A stretch of DNA of 64,000 bases from Palleniella muris (GTDB taxonomy: Bacteria > Bacteroidota > Bacteroidia > Bacteroidales > Bacteroidaceae). Shown in pieces: positions 52,675 to 61,516 of this stretch. Where the stretch lies: contig NZ_SRZC01000022.1 of NCBI RefSeq assembly GCF_004792655.1, positions 1 through 64,000 of the forward strand, read 5' to 3'. A program made the position numbers and the translations under genes. The notes below the pieces were generated by a model. It did not search any database and was not told where the DNA came from. It saw only the letters and a program-made list of their open reading frames with translations. Position 1 is the stretch's first letter; each line of letters starts with the position of its first letter.

Positions 52675-53502
52675 TTCATATTCTGACATGAGGAGATGCT
52701 CTCCGTCAAACACTGCATAAGTGAATTGCGTAATCCAATCGCCAAGGATGAGCATGCGCTTGTCGGCAGAAAGCATGAGGTCAAGCTCTATATGGCGGTG
52801 TCCATAGATGCAATAGTCCACATCAGGATGAGTGGCAAGGTACTCTTTAGAATACAGCACAAGATGCTCCCTGTCCTCACCGAGATACTCCAATTCTCCG
52901 GAACTGTTGTAGCGGACTCCCACGTTACCATTGAATCGCGTGCCTTCCGCGCCTTGCACGGCATCAGGACACTCGCCTGCCACCTGACGCTCACGCTTCA
53001 TGCGCGAATGCTTTGCCCATGAAAGCCCGAACCACATGGAGATGCGCGGATGCAACAACGAGAAGAGACGTTGGCACAGCTTGTTATGAAACACACCGCG
53101 GATGAGTTTGAACTCCTTGTCCGGGTCACCCAATCCGTCGCCATGGGCAAGGTAGAACACCTTATTATATATCTCCAGTGTTGCCGGCTCACGATGGATA
53201 ATGACACCACATTCCTCTTCAAGATAGCCATACATCCAGATGTCATGGTTGCCGGTGAAGTAATGCACCTCCACACCCATGTCCGTCAGTTCGGAAATCT
53301 TGCCAAGAAAGCGTGTGTAGCCCTTTGGTACGGCGTATTTCCACTCATACCAAAAGTCAAACATGTCGCCAAGGAGATAGACAGCCTTTGCCTGATTCTT
53401 TATCAAGTCAAGGAATCTGACGAGCCTGCGCTCCTGCATCCTTGCATGCGGAATCCCCCAACTGCCAAGATGCGCATCAGAAATAAAATACACCTTCTTC
53501 AT
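52654..53502 (-). CDS. lpxH: UDP-2,3-diacylglucosamine diphosphatase-like phosphoesterase
   Basis: A calcineurin-like metallophosphoesterase of lipid A synthesis, releasing UMP to leave lipid X. Metal-binding motifs are complete: SDAHLG, GDMFDFW, GNHD, AHGDG and YGHRH. The 282 residues exceed the Escherichia coli protein (240) because of an insertion (about 186-218, QVAGECPDAVQG...EDREHL), not part of the core. It stands alone on the strand upstream of the M6 gene with its own terminator. Confidence 0.85.
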   Translation of the reverse strand: MKKVYFISDAHLGSWGIPHARMQERRLVRFLDLIKNQAKAVYLLGDMFDFWYEWKYAVPKGYTRFLGKISELTDMGVEVHYFTGNHDIWMYGYLEEECGVIIHREPATLEIYNKVFYLAHGDGLGDPDKEFKLIRGVFHNKLCQRLFSLLHPRISMWFGLSWAKHSRMKRERQVAGECPDAVQGAEGTRFNGNVGVRYNSSGELEYLGEDREHLVLYSKEYLATHPDVDYCIYGHRHIELDLMLSADKRMLILGDWITQFTYAVFDGEHLLMSEYEEGATQF

Positions 53503-53595
53503 AATTCCATACGCACTTAAGTGTACAGCCTTTGCCGGCGAACCGTCACAAAGGCACCGAAACCTGCAGAACTAAAAGCCCTGCCACAACATTTA

Positions 53596-53916
53596 TCACT
53601 CAAATCCGAGTTCCACTCTCGCCTCTTCGGTCATCATGGACTTGTCCCACTCCGGCTCAAAGACCATATTAATGGTGGCGGAAGTCACTCCGACGACAGC
53701 CTCAACCTTTGTCCTGACATCCTCAAGGATAAAGTCCGCGGCAGGGCATGAAGGAGCGGTGAACGTCATGTCGATGTCCAAAGCACCATCCTCAGCGAGG
53801 TCAATCTTGTAAATCAGCCCGAGGTCGTAGATGTTTACAGGTATCTCCGGATCATAAACAGTCTGAAGCACCTCTACGATGCGTTCCTCTATCTGTATCT
53901 TTTCTTCTTGTGTCAT
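53596..53916 (-). CDS. DUF59/MIP18-family iron-sulfur assembly protein
   Basis: A 106-residue protein with VLQTVYDPEIPVNIYDLGLIY and the PSCPAADFI motif with a single Cys. The family (SufT/PaaD-like) helps mature Fe-S proteins. It overlaps the radC stop by 4 bases (ATGA), so the two are coupled. Confidence 0.85.
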   Translation of the reverse strand: MTQEEKIQIEERIVEVLQTVYDPEIPVNIYDLGLIYKIDLAEDGALDIDMTFTAPSCPAADFILEDVRTKVEAVVGVTSATINMVFEPEWDKSMMTEEARVELGFE

Positions 53917-54635
53917 AGTTTTCCGTGTTCCTGGTAACTGTAATAGTTACCATCAGTTATTATTAAATGGTCGGCAAGATGAAGGCGCATCAGCCTCAGA
54001 GCATCCCCAACCTGCCTTGTTATGTTATCATCATTATGTGAAGGACGGACATTGTTCGACGGATGATTATGCGCCAATACGACAACCGTCGCATTGTTCA
54101 TTATGGCATGGCGCACAATAAGGCGCACATCGACAGCCGTTTCCGTCAGACCGCCCTGTGAGAGACGTATGGCATCGCCGATAAGTTTGAAGTTATGGTT
54201 CAACAGCAATATCCATGCCTCCTCCGTGGGAAGGTCCTGCATCTTGGGGTGAAGATACTCGTAAATGGACTGCGCACTGGAGAGGTCAAGCCTTTCCGCA
54301 GCACCTTCCTGCTGACGGCGCTTGCCAAGCTCACAGGCTGCAAGGATGGTTATCGCCTTCGCCTCACCGATTCCTTTGTAGCGTTTAAGGTCGTCAACGG
54401 TCATGCGACCGAGAGACTTCAGCGAGTTTCCGCAACCGTGAAGCACCTTCTGCATAAGCTCCACGGCATTCTCGTCCGCCGAGCCGGAGCCTATAAGTAT
54501 GGCAAGAAGCTCTGCGGACGACAGCGCACCGGCACCGAGCCGTCCAAGCTTTTCCCTTGGACGGTCCTCCTCACTCCATTGGTTTATCTTCAGTTTGTCA
54601 GGACCGAAGACTTCCGAAACTTTCCATTCTGCCAT
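53913..54635 (-). CDS. radC: RadC-family JAB protein
   Basis: A 240-residue protein with an N-terminal helix-hairpin-helix segment (DLKRYKGIGEAKA) and a C-terminal JAB/MPN metalloprotease-like domain with the signature HNHPSNN and D. Historically called a repair protein, its function is uncertain. The frame is open to 54707, but ATG 54635 begins at the conserved WKVSEVFG, and the upstream segment coincides with the 22-bp repeats at 54696-54740. Confidence 0.85.
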   Translation of the reverse strand: MAEWKVSEVFGPDKLKINQWSEEDRPREKLGRLGAGALSSAELLAILIGSGSADENAVELMQKVLHGCGNSLKSLGRMTVDDLKRYKGIGEAKAITILAACELGKRRQQEGAAERLDLSSAQSIYEYLHPKMQDLPTEEAWILLLNHNFKLIGDAIRLSQGGLTETAVDVRLIVRHAIMNNATVVVLAHNHPSNNVRPSHNDDNITRQVGDALRLMRLHLADHLIITDGNYYSYQEHGKL

Positions 54636-54694
54636 ACAATTATCTTTTCTAACCGCTGCGACATTGTTTATTGACGTGGTGACAGTTGCTTGTT

Positions 54695-54739
54695 TGTGTG
54701 GAAACAACCGTTTATCTGCGTGGCAACAACCGTTAATTA
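54695..54739. repeat. Two 22-bp direct repeats upstream of radC
   Basis: TGTGTGGAAACAACCGTTTATC and TGCGTGGCAACAACCGTTAATT stand head to tail (18 of 22 identical). The period equals that of the GGTNAC arrays, but the core is different (CAACCG). Relationship to those arrays is uncertain. Confidence 0.6.
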
Positions 54740-54834
54740 ACCAATGTGATATATACGAACAAACGACTGTAAAAGCAAACCGCGTAGCGGTTCATTGATA
54801 TACCTCGCCAAAGCATGGGAAAACAGTCACCGAA

Positions 54835-55917
54835 TTATTTATAGAATGTCTTGTCAAACGCGTGGAACTCGTCTTTTCCGAGCACACACCGCTGCCACCA
54901 TGCGTAAAGGAATCCGCAACCGTAGCCCATCAGTTGGACAAAGGCGGCTACAATGCTCTTCACTCCCACCCCAACGGACTTGTAGCGCACACCGGCATCG
55001 ACGGCTATAAGGAGCGAATAAAGCAGCAGCGGAACAAGCGGTGCTGCACACAACCAATACCAGCGGTGCAGAGGGTCAGGTCCCGGTCCGTAGACCATCA
55101 GCATCCTGCCTGTGAACGATATGCAGAGCAGCATGACCACGCCAACAGTGAACACCATAGGGAGCATGTGGACGAGCTTCATCGTTCCGGGATGACGCTT
55201 TTCAAGGTTTATGCGCGCGATACCGCTATTATATACCTGTCGCCAGAACTTCCTATAGTCCGTGCGGCGCTTGTGCCACACCCATGCCGTGGGGAAAAGG
55301 CGCGTCTTGTAGCCCGCTTCGACTATGCGGTAAGAGAAATCTATGTCTTCACCGAAGCGCATTTTCGAGAAACCGCCCAACTTTTGATACACTTCACGGC
55401 GTATGCCCATGTTGAAAGAGCGCGGGAAGAACTTGTCGAGCTTGGTCTTTCCACCGCGTATTCCGCCCGTCGTGAAGAACGAGGTCATGGAGTAAGAGAT
55501 TGCCTTCTGCGTCGGAGTGAACGACTCATGGGCTGCGTCAGGTCCACCGAAAGCGTCACATGACGTAGACTGCCGCACAGAGGAAGCACCACAAGAGCCA
55601 CCATACAGTTCGTTGTCCACCGCCTCCATGTATCCGTCAGGCAGCACAACGTCGGAGTCAAGTATCAAAAGAAAAGCTCCGGAAGCCCTGTCAGCGCCGT
55701 AGTTACGGCTCTGACCCGGTCCGGAGTTTTGTTTGTTGTAGTAATGGATATCCAGTCTGCCGGCATACCGGCGGCACACACCTTCACAGGGGACAGCAGA
55801 GCCGTCCTCCACGATGATGACCTCAAAGTCCTTCATGCTCTGACGGTCAAGGCTCGCAAGGAGTTCCTCTACCTCGTCAGGGCGGTTATAGACCGGAACT
55901 ATTACCGAATATTTCAT
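54835..55917 (-). CDS. Family 2 glycosyltransferase with membrane anchor
   Basis: A 360-residue protein with a GT2 catalytic domain (1 to about 240: VIVPVYNRPDEVEELLASL, LLILDSDVVLP as the DxD site, and RFGEDIDFSYRI). Three hydrophobic segments follow (about 250-345). It probably transfers a sugar to a lipid or polysaccharide at the inner membrane. There is no sugar-synthesis cluster around it; the substrate is unknown. Confidence 0.8.
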   Translation of the reverse strand: MKYSVIVPVYNRPDEVEELLASLDRQSMKDFEVIIVEDGSAVPCEGVCRRYAGRLDIHYYNKQNSGPGQSRNYGADRASGAFLLILDSDVVLPDGYMEAVDNELYGGSCGASSVRQSTSCDAFGGPDAAHESFTPTQKAISYSMTSFFTTGGIRGGKTKLDKFFPRSFNMGIRREVYQKLGGFSKMRFGEDIDFSYRIVEAGYKTRLFPTAWVWHKRRTDYRKFWRQVYNSGIARINLEKRHPGTMKLVHMLPMVFTVGVVMLLCISFTGRMLMVYGPGPDPLHRWYWLCAAPLVPLLLYSLLIAVDAGVRYKSVGVGVKSIVAAFVQLMGYGCGFLYAWWQRCVLGKDEFHAFDKTFYK

Positions 55918-56006
55918 ATCACAGGTGTGTTCTAAAAATTATGTTTTCAATACCTCCACTTATTGTCGTGAAGGCTCTGTCAGAGACAAATTTTTAGAAC
56001 TCCGCC

Positions 56007-56573
56007 TTATTCCTTCACGCGCTGTACGTAGCTGCCGTCACGTGTGTCAACGACGATAAGCTCGCCTTCGTTGATGAAGAGAGGCACACGAACCTCGACA
56101 CCTGTCTCGAGAGTGGCAGGCTTTGTTGCGTTTGTGGCAGTGTCGCCCTTGATGCCTGGCTCGGAATGAGTGATGCGGAGAGTTGTCTTGGCAGGCATTT
56201 CTGCGTAGAGGACGTTACCGTCAGTTGTGTCATAGACAACCTCCACGATGTCGTTCTCCTTCATGTAGTCAACGCCGATTACGAGATCCTTGGCGATAGG
56301 AGCCTGGTCGTAAGTCTCCTGATTCATGAAGATGTAGTCCTCACCGTCAACATAGAGGAACTGGAACGGACGGCGCTCGATGCGTACATCCTCAAGTCGC
56401 TCGCCGATGTTGAAGCGGCGCTCCAGCACACGGCCGTCGCTGACGTTCTTCAGCTTCACGTTCATGATAGTGTTTCCCTTACCCGGCTTGCGGTGCATGA
56501 AGTCGATGCAAACCCAAATGCCTCCATCCATACGGATAGTAGTGCCTTTCTTGATGTCTTGTGACTGAACCAT
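56007..56573 (-). CDS. efp: Elongation factor P
   Basis: Relieves ribosome stalling at polyproline. Three domains of EF-P are complete in 188 residues, with the tip loop HRKPGKGNTIMN carrying Lys about 34. This Lys-type tip would need a lysine modification if any; no epmA/epmB genes are in the window. A promoter (minus, TACCTTTGC at 56724-56732) lies about 150 bases upstream, back to back with rpmH. Confidence 0.95.
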   Translation of the reverse strand: MVQSQDIKKGTTIRMDGGIWVCIDFMHRKPGKGNTIMNVKLKNVSDGRVLERRFNIGERLEDVRIERRPFQFLYVDGEDYIFMNQETYDQAPIAKDLVIGVDYMKENDIVEVVYDTTDGNVLYAEMPAKTTLRITHSEPGIKGDTATNATKPATLETGVEVRVPLFINEGELIVVDTRDGSYVQRVKE

Positions 56574-56723
56574 TTTTTATTTTTTGATTATTATGTTTGT
56601 AAATTATTCCAAGTTCCATGCACCCTGCCGCCCCTCAACTGCCGCAAAAGGAACACACAGACGGTGAGACCGACGACAGCGGCATAACGGCACGACACAG
56701 GCGCTTTTCACTTATTTCCGTTT

Positions 56724-56732
56724 GCAAAGGTA
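56724..56732 (-). promoter_or_regulatory. Promoter of efp
   Basis: TACCTTTGC on the minus strand, with a leader of about 145 bases. Confidence 0.55.
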
Positions 56733-56806
56733 CTACTTTTTTCTTAAAAATCGCTTATTTTTACATGAAAATTCAATTATTTCTTGCTTATTTCAAAATA
56801 ATTACG

Positions 56807-56815
56807 TACTTTTGC
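56807..56815 (+). promoter_or_regulatory. Promoter of rpmH
   Basis: TACTTTTGC at 56807-56815, 57 bases before the rpmH ATG. Confidence 0.6.
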
Positions 56816-56871
56816 ATCCCGAATTGTGAATTATAGACAATAAAGCAAAATAACAACAAAATTACAATAAA

Positions 56872-57027
56872 ATGAAAAGAACATTCCAGCCACACAATCG
56901 CCGCCGCGTGAACAAGCACGGTTTCCGCGAGCGCATGAAGACTAAGAACGGTCGCCGAGTACTCGCTTCCCGCCGTGCACATGGCCGCAAGAAGCTCACT
57001 GTCTCTGACGAGCACCACGGAAAATAA
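56872..57027 (+). CDS. rpmH: 50S ribosomal protein L34
   Basis: A 51-residue, very basic protein beginning [18 protein letters not shown] and containing [19 protein letters not shown], the L34 signature. It is a structural protein of the large subunit. In many bacteria rpmH stands next to rnpA and dnaA near the origin; here neither neighbour is present. It has its own promoter and terminator. Confidence 0.97.
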   Translation: MKRTFQPHNRRRVNKHGFRERMKTKNGRRVLASRRAHGRKKLTVSDEHHGK

Positions 57028-57131
57028 TCGCTGATTCCGTCAGCGTTTCCATAACCATGAGGACTGCGGGGTGTACGCTTCCGTGCCGGAATGGTCATTG
57101 CAGAGACACTCACAAGACACATTCTTGTCTG

Positions 57132-57174
57132 AAAAGGCAGCAGAGGTACAGGCTTCTGTTGCCTTTTTCTTTTG
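57132..57174 (+). terminator. Terminator after rpmH
   Basis: AAAAGGCA-GCAGAG pairs with CTTCTG-TTGCCTTTTT and continues into CTTTT. Confidence 0.75.
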
Positions 57175-57214
57175 CACAACAAACCACGCACAAACGCCAA
57201 ATATTTGCCTGCAA

Positions 57215-57300
57215 AACAAAAGGTAACACTTTGCCTTACGAAAGGTTACCTTTCACACGGTGATTCGTAACGATTTGCAATGCAAAAGGTGACCTTTCAT
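57215..57300. repeat. 22-bp phased GGTNAC repeat array, locus E
   Basis: Four units with the conserved C at 57227, 57249, 57271 and 57293, exactly 22 bp apart. It lies between the rpmH terminator and the toxin-antitoxin promoter, in a 509-base gap without genes. Confidence 0.85.
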
Positions 57301-57418
57301 TTTATGAAGGCTTAGGGCACAATGCATTTTGCCAACCATGTCATGAAACGGAGAAGTAAATTTCAATAAAAAAATAGCAGAAAAAAATCGTTATCATCCA
57401 AAACTTTATGCAAATATA

Positions 57419-57518
57419 TTTGCTTGTGAGACCAAAAATATATACCTTTGCATAAAAGACAAGCTGCACCTCGGCAATAAGAGCAAGCTCTTCTGCACTC
57501 GGTTAGCATTATCTTTGC
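57419..57518 (+). promoter_or_regulatory. Tandem promoters and dyad of the toxin-antitoxin pair
   Basis: P1: TTTG (57419-57422), 20 bases, TACCTTTGC (57443-57451). P2: TATCTTTGC (57510-57518), 19 bases before the ATG. Between them is the short dyad AAGAGC-AA-GCTCTT (57479-57492), a candidate operator for the antitoxin complex. Confidence 0.6.
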
Positions 57519-57536
57519 AATCTAAACGATAGCACT

Positions 57537-57791
57537 ATGGAAATAGCAATTAACAGAAAATCGGCAGTGTTTCGCTTGAGTGAGGAACTATTGGAACGCT
57601 TGAAGCAGTTGGCAGCACTTGACAATCGCAGTCTTGACAACTATGTGGAGTCTGTGCTTATGGATGTTGCTTACCACACACCAAACGCCACTACGCAAGC
57701 CGCCATGATTGATGCGCAAGATGACGCTAACCTTACAACTGTCAACATGGAGAGTTTCGATTCATTCCTTTCATCCCTTGATGTCAAATGA
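57537..57791 (+). CDS. Antitoxin (RelB/DinJ-like) of a YafQ-type pair
   Basis: An 84-residue protein with an N-terminal ribbon-helix-helix-like part (SAVFRLSEELLERLKQLAAL...SLDNYVESVLMDVAY) and a C-terminal acidic tail (MESFDSFLSSLDV) that would wrap the toxin. It overlaps the toxin gene by 4 bases (ATGA), the usual order for type II systems. Confidence 0.8.
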   Translation: MEIAINRKSAVFRLSEELLERLKQLAALDNRSLDNYVESVLMDVAYHTPNATTQAAMIDAQDDANLTTVNMESFDSFLSSLDVK

Positions 57792-58060
57792 AAGAGGTCA
57801 AGAGCGGAAAGCGCTTTAAGAAGGATTTAAAATGCTACTCAAACCAGCCTGCAAAGTTGAAAAAGCTTTACGATTTGGTTGACAAATTGCGTAAGGAAGA
57901 AACCATACCGGCATCATATCGACCACACATGCTGTCAGGTGAATATGCCGGACATATGGAGTGCCATATCGAAGGTGACTTTCTTCTCATATGGTATGAC
58001 AGGGATGCCGATGTCATCAAACTGATCAGGCTTGGCAGCCATTCTGAGTTATTCGGTTAG
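57788..58060 (+). CDS. YafQ-family mRNA interferase toxin
   Basis: A 90-residue RelE-superfamily ribonuclease that would cut ribosome-bound mRNA. Family features are KRFKKDLKCY near the start, SGEYAGHMECHIEGDFLLIWY and the end LIRLGSHSELFG, with the catalytic His residues in MECHIEGD and GSHSELF. It is full length and appears intact. Confidence 0.85.
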   Translation: MKEVKSGKRFKKDLKCYSNQPAKLKKLYDLVDKLRKEETIPASYRPHMLSGEYAGHMECHIEGDFLLIWYDRDADVIKLIRLGSHSELFG

Positions 58061-58606
58061 AAATTAAAGCAACGGGCATTTTTCCGTTACGGAAACCAGC
58101 ATGGCGAAAAGTCCTGCAGCGGATGAGATATGCCATTTCCTATCTGCACTCACGTTTTTTTTATAGTCAAATAGCATCCCCTGACTGTGTTTTGCAAGTC
58201 ACTCTTGTGTTCCGCATAATTCTCCCCCCCCATAGGAATGTGACGGAGCCACATTAAGTATGGAAATGCTTGCAAGAAAGGCATGCGTATTTTTGCAATT
58301 CAATTTTGTTTGGCTATACATGCCATTTTACCTTTTGGATATTCTTGGAGTGCCCCATAATTTCAGCTGTGTTGTGGGGCAAATCAATGCGCATTTTTGT
58401 TTGCATGCAAAAGTAATAGCGTTCATTTCCCAAGCCAAAAGCATAGTCATTATTTTTCCTCCACATTCTATTTCTCAAACTTCGGTCAGCCTTACATTTC
58501 CAATTATATTCCTCCAGAAACAATAAAAAACCACTTATTATACCTTATTTAAAAATATTTTTTGTAATTTTGCTCCTGATTTTATTTCTCAACAAACAAT
58601 CACGCA
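58061..58606. other. Gap without recognisable genes
   Basis: An AT-rich stretch. It contains a C8 tract (58224-58231), a small hairpin (GCCCCATAA...TTGTGGGGC at about 58352-58381) and, at the right end, the PASTA-protein promoter TAATTTTGC (58565-58573). A minus-strand TACTTTTGC (58407-58415) precedes only a 26-codon frame, too short to call. An 88-codon plus frame at 58260 has no family features. Confidence 0.5.
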
Positions 58607-59266
58607 ATGACCACAAAGACCTTTTTCCGGAAACTCGGAAGCAAGTACGTCTGGCTCAACATTGTACTGATGGCAATAGTCGCCATTGCATTCGTTGTCG
58701 CCTTAAGCATCGGAACGGACATCTACACCCACCACGGAGAAGCCATCAAAGTGCCTAACCTTGAAGGCAAGAAGTTCGAAGATGCAAAGAAACTGATGAC
58801 GGACGCAGGGCTTCTCATCATGGTCTCCGACACCGGATACAACCGCATGCTACCGCCTGACTGCATACTGCAACAGACACCGGAGGCAGGCGAACTCGTC
58901 AAAAGCAAAAGATGCATCTTCGTCACTGTCAACGCATCACAAAAGCCGACACTGGTAATACCGGATGTCGTCGACAACAGTTCGTTGCGGGAGGCCACCG
59001 CGAAACTGAAGACTCTCGGATTCAAGGTCGGCGCACCACAATATGTCACAGGAGAGAAAGACTGGGTCTATGGCATTGTGGCACGAGGCAAGAACCTTTC
59101 CGCCGGCGACAGTGTCCCTCTTGATGTCATGGTGTCACTGCAAGTCGGCAACGGACAGCTTGACGATGAGGAAGAACTCTTTGTCACAGACCATGAACCG
59201 GAAGAGACAATGGAGGAAGAGGTCATCATGACGGAGGAAGATCCGTTTGAAGAGGTTGTGGAATAA
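58607..59266 (+). CDS. PASTA-domain membrane protein
   Basis: A 219-residue protein with an N-terminal membrane helix (about 16-36), then two PASTA domains (about 45-110 and 115-185: VPNLEGKKFEDAKKLM, ILQQTPEAGE; IPDVVDNSSLREATAKLKTL). The tail is very acidic (EEELF...EEEVIMTEEDPFEE). PASTA domains bind peptidoglycan fragments. There is no kinase domain, as in other Bacteroidetes PASTA proteins. It is probably the first gene of a run with rluD-like, ddl and later genes. Confidence 0.85.
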   Translation: MTTKTFFRKLGSKYVWLNIVLMAIVAIAFVVALSIGTDIYTHHGEAIKVPNLEGKKFEDAKKLMTDAGLLIMVSDTGYNRMLPPDCILQQTPEAGELVKSKRCIFVTVNASQKPTLVIPDVVDNSSLREATAKLKTLGFKVGAPQYVTGEKDWVYGIVARGKNLSAGDSVPLDVMVSLQVGNGQLDDEEELFVTDHEPEETMEEEVIMTEEDPFEEVVE

Positions 59267-59271
59267 TCACC

Positions 59272-60399
59272 ATGAACAGAAAAGAAACAATGATTACACA
59301 ATACGAAACACCGGAAGACGACGAACTGTTGTACGTACCGGCAGAAACCACTGCTGACGAAAACGGGCTGTATGAACATTTCCGCATCGTGGCAGATGCC
59401 GGACAGGAACCTCTGCGCATTGACAAATTCCTGTCGGAACACATGCAGCACTCGTCACGCAACAGAATACAGCAGGCGGCGGATGCCGGCTACATACATG
59501 CCAACGGAAAACCTGTAAAGTCTAACTACAAGGTGCGCCCGGGCGATGTGCTGACACTTATGCTTACCCGCCCGCCACACGACACAAGCATTGTGGCGGA
59601 GGACATACCGCTGAACATTGTCTATGAGGATGACCAACTGATGGTTGTCAACAAGGAAGCAGGTATGGTTGTCCACCCCGGAGCCGGCAATTTCACAGGC
59701 ACACTGGTGAATGCCATGGCATGGCACATGAAGGATGTGCCGGAATATGACCCTAATTCGCCTGAGGTGGGGCTTGTCCACCGTATCGACAAGGACACAA
59801 GCGGCCTGCTCCTTATCGCCAAAACTCCCGAGGCAAAGCAGCATCTCGGCAAGCAGTTCTTCAACAAGACAACCCACCGCTCTTACCATGCGCTTGTATG
59901 GGGACACATGAAAGAGGACGATGGGACTATCGAAGGCAACATCACACGTGACCCGAAGGACCGTCTGCGCATGACTGTCACCGCGCCGGACTCGGGCATA
60001 GGCAAGCCGGCAGTGACCCATTGGCGGGTGATTGAACGCTATGGCTACACCACTCTTGTGGAATGTATCCTCGAAACGGGACGCACCCACCAGATTCGTG
60101 CCCACATGAAGCACATCGGACACCCGCTGTTCGCCGACGAAAGATATGGAGGCATGGAAATCCTTCGTGGGGAACGGTCGACATCCTACAAGGCATTCAT
60201 CAAGAACTGCTTCAAGCTCTGTCCGCGACAAGCCTTGCATGCAAAGACACTCGGCTTCGTCCACCCTGTGACAAACAGGCAGATGGACTTCACGTCCGAC
60301 CTGCCTGAAGACCTTGGGGCTGTCATCAGGAAATGGCAGGACTTCATTGCAGGGACAACACGCAACACCTTCAAGGAGAACGGCGGCAGCGGAGAATAA
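59272..60399 (+). CDS. rluD: RluA-family 23S rRNA pseudouridine synthase
   Basis: A 375-residue enzyme with an S4 domain (about 45-110: LRIDKFLSEHM...RPGDVLTL) and a catalytic domain with VHRIDKDTSGLLLIAKT (catalytic Asp) and ECILETGRTHQIRAHM. It begins 5 bases after the PASTA gene. RluD-type (positions 1911/1915/1917) is the likeliest assignment but not certain. The extra N-terminal 40 residues are acidic; a later ATG at 59290 is possible. Confidence 0.85.
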   Translation: MNRKETMITQYETPEDDELLYVPAETTADENGLYEHFRIVADAGQEPLRIDKFLSEHMQHSSRNRIQQAADAGYIHANGKPVKSNYKVRPGDVLTLMLTRPPHDTSIVAEDIPLNIVYEDDQLMVVNKEAGMVVHPGAGNFTGTLVNAMAWHMKDVPEYDPNSPEVGLVHRIDKDTSGLLLIAKTPEAKQHLGKQFFNKTTHRSYHALVWGHMKEDDGTIEGNITRDPKDRLRMTVTAPDSGIGKPAVTHWRVIERYGYTTLVECILETGRTHQIRAHMKHIGHPLFADERYGGMEILRGERSTSYKAFIKNCFKLCPRQALHAKTLGFVHPVTNRQMDFTSDLPEDLGAVIRKWQDFIAGTTRNTFKENGGSGE

Positions 60400-60445
60400 A
60401 CGGAATCAGCACACAGGAACATAAGAAAAGAACAAGAAAAAGAAC

Positions 60446-61438
60446 ATGAAACGTACTATTGCTATTGTTTGTGGCGGTGACTCAAGTGAGCACGGCGTAT
60501 CAATGCGCTCAGGACAGGGTATCTATTCCTTCTTCGACAAGGAGCGTTATAATGTATATATCGTAGAATTCAAAGGGACAGACTGGAGAGTCCACCTTGA
60601 CAATGGTGGCACTGCAAAGATTGACAAGAACGGCTTCTCATTCATGGAAGACGGCACAAAGCGCCGGTTTGACTATGTCTATATCACCATTCACGGAGCA
60701 CCGGGAGAGAACGGCTACCTGCAGGGCTACTTCGAACTGCTCCATATCCCTTATTCCACAAGCAGCGTGCTTGTCGAGGCACTTACCTTTGACAAGTTCA
60801 CACTCAACAACTATCTGCGCGGATTCGGTGTCTCCGTAGCCGACAGCATCCTTGTGCGCCACGGCGATGAGCACAAACTTGACGAGAAAGAGATAGTGGA
60901 GAAACTCGGCCTGCCACTGTTCGTCAAGCCTGCTGCCGACGGTTCCAGCTTCGGAATCAGCAAAGTGAAGGACGCTGACCACCTTGCACCGGCTCTCCGA
61001 AAGGCTTTCCTCGAAAGCAACGAGGTGATGATAGAGGGCTATCTCGAAGGCACGGAAATCAGCCAGGGATGCTACAAGACCCGCGGAAAGAGCGTGGTGC
61101 TCCCTGCAACAGAAGTGGTCACAAACAACGAATTCTTTGACTACGATGCTAAATACAACGGTATGGTCGAGGAAATTACTCCTGCCAGACTTGCTCCGGA
61201 GACAGCAGAACGCGTGGCAAAGATAACCTCCGCCATCTATGACATACTCCACTGCAACGGCATAATACGCATTGACTACATCATTTCAAAGAACGCTGAC
61301 GGCTCGGACAAAATCAATATGCTTGAAATCAACACCACTCCGGGAATGACCGAGACATCGTTCATCCCGCAGCAGGTGCGTGCCGCCGGCATGGAAATGA
61401 AGGATGTGCTCTCCGAAATAGTAGAGAACCAATTCTAA
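60446..61438 (+). CDS. ddl: D-alanine--D-alanine ligase
   Basis: Joins two D-Ala with ATP to feed MurF. It has the N-terminal CGGDSSEHGVSMRSG, the ATP-grasp core (LFVKPAADGSSFGISKV), and the C-terminal INMLEINTTPGMTETS for metal binding. At 330 residues the length is standard. It lies downstream of the rluD-like gene by 46 bases. The MurF-Alr fusion is 50 kb away in the same window. Confidence 0.95.
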   Translation: MKRTIAIVCGGDSSEHGVSMRSGQGIYSFFDKERYNVYIVEFKGTDWRVHLDNGGTAKIDKNGFSFMEDGTKRRFDYVYITIHGAPGENGYLQGYFELLHIPYSTSSVLVEALTFDKFTLNNYLRGFGVSVADSILVRHGDEHKLDEKEIVEKLGLPLFVKPAADGSSFGISKVKDADHLAPALRKAFLESNEVMIEGYLEGTEISQGCYKTRGKSVVLPATEVVTNNEFFDYDAKYNGMVEEITPARLAPETAERVAKITSAIYDILHCNGIIRIDYIISKNADGSDKINMLEINTTPGMTETSFIPQQVRAAGMEMKDVLSEIVENQF

Positions 61439-61451
61439 TATGAAACAAACA

Positions 61452-61484
61452 GCAGGCATGGCATAAGGACTATGCCATGCCTGC
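61452..61484 (+). terminator. Hairpin between ddl and the acyltransferase
   Basis: A perfect 14-bp stem (GCAGGCATGGCATA / TATGCCATGCCTGC) over a 5-base loop, followed by TTTCC. The short T run suggests partial rather than full termination, so some read-through into the next gene is likely. Confidence 0.65.
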
Positions 61485-61516
61485 TTTCCACTAAACACAA
61501 CAAGAAACCCTCCTCT

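Noticed and set aside
58260..58526. 88-codon hydrophobic plus-strand frame
   Set aside because: Low-complexity AT-rich gap, no ribosome-binding context or family features.
59455..60264. 269-codon minus-strand open frame
   Set aside because: Antisense of the RluA-family gene with its catalytic motifs intact.
61472..61516. Earlier ATG for the acyltransferase
   Set aside because: It lies in the right arm of the hairpin at 61452-61484.
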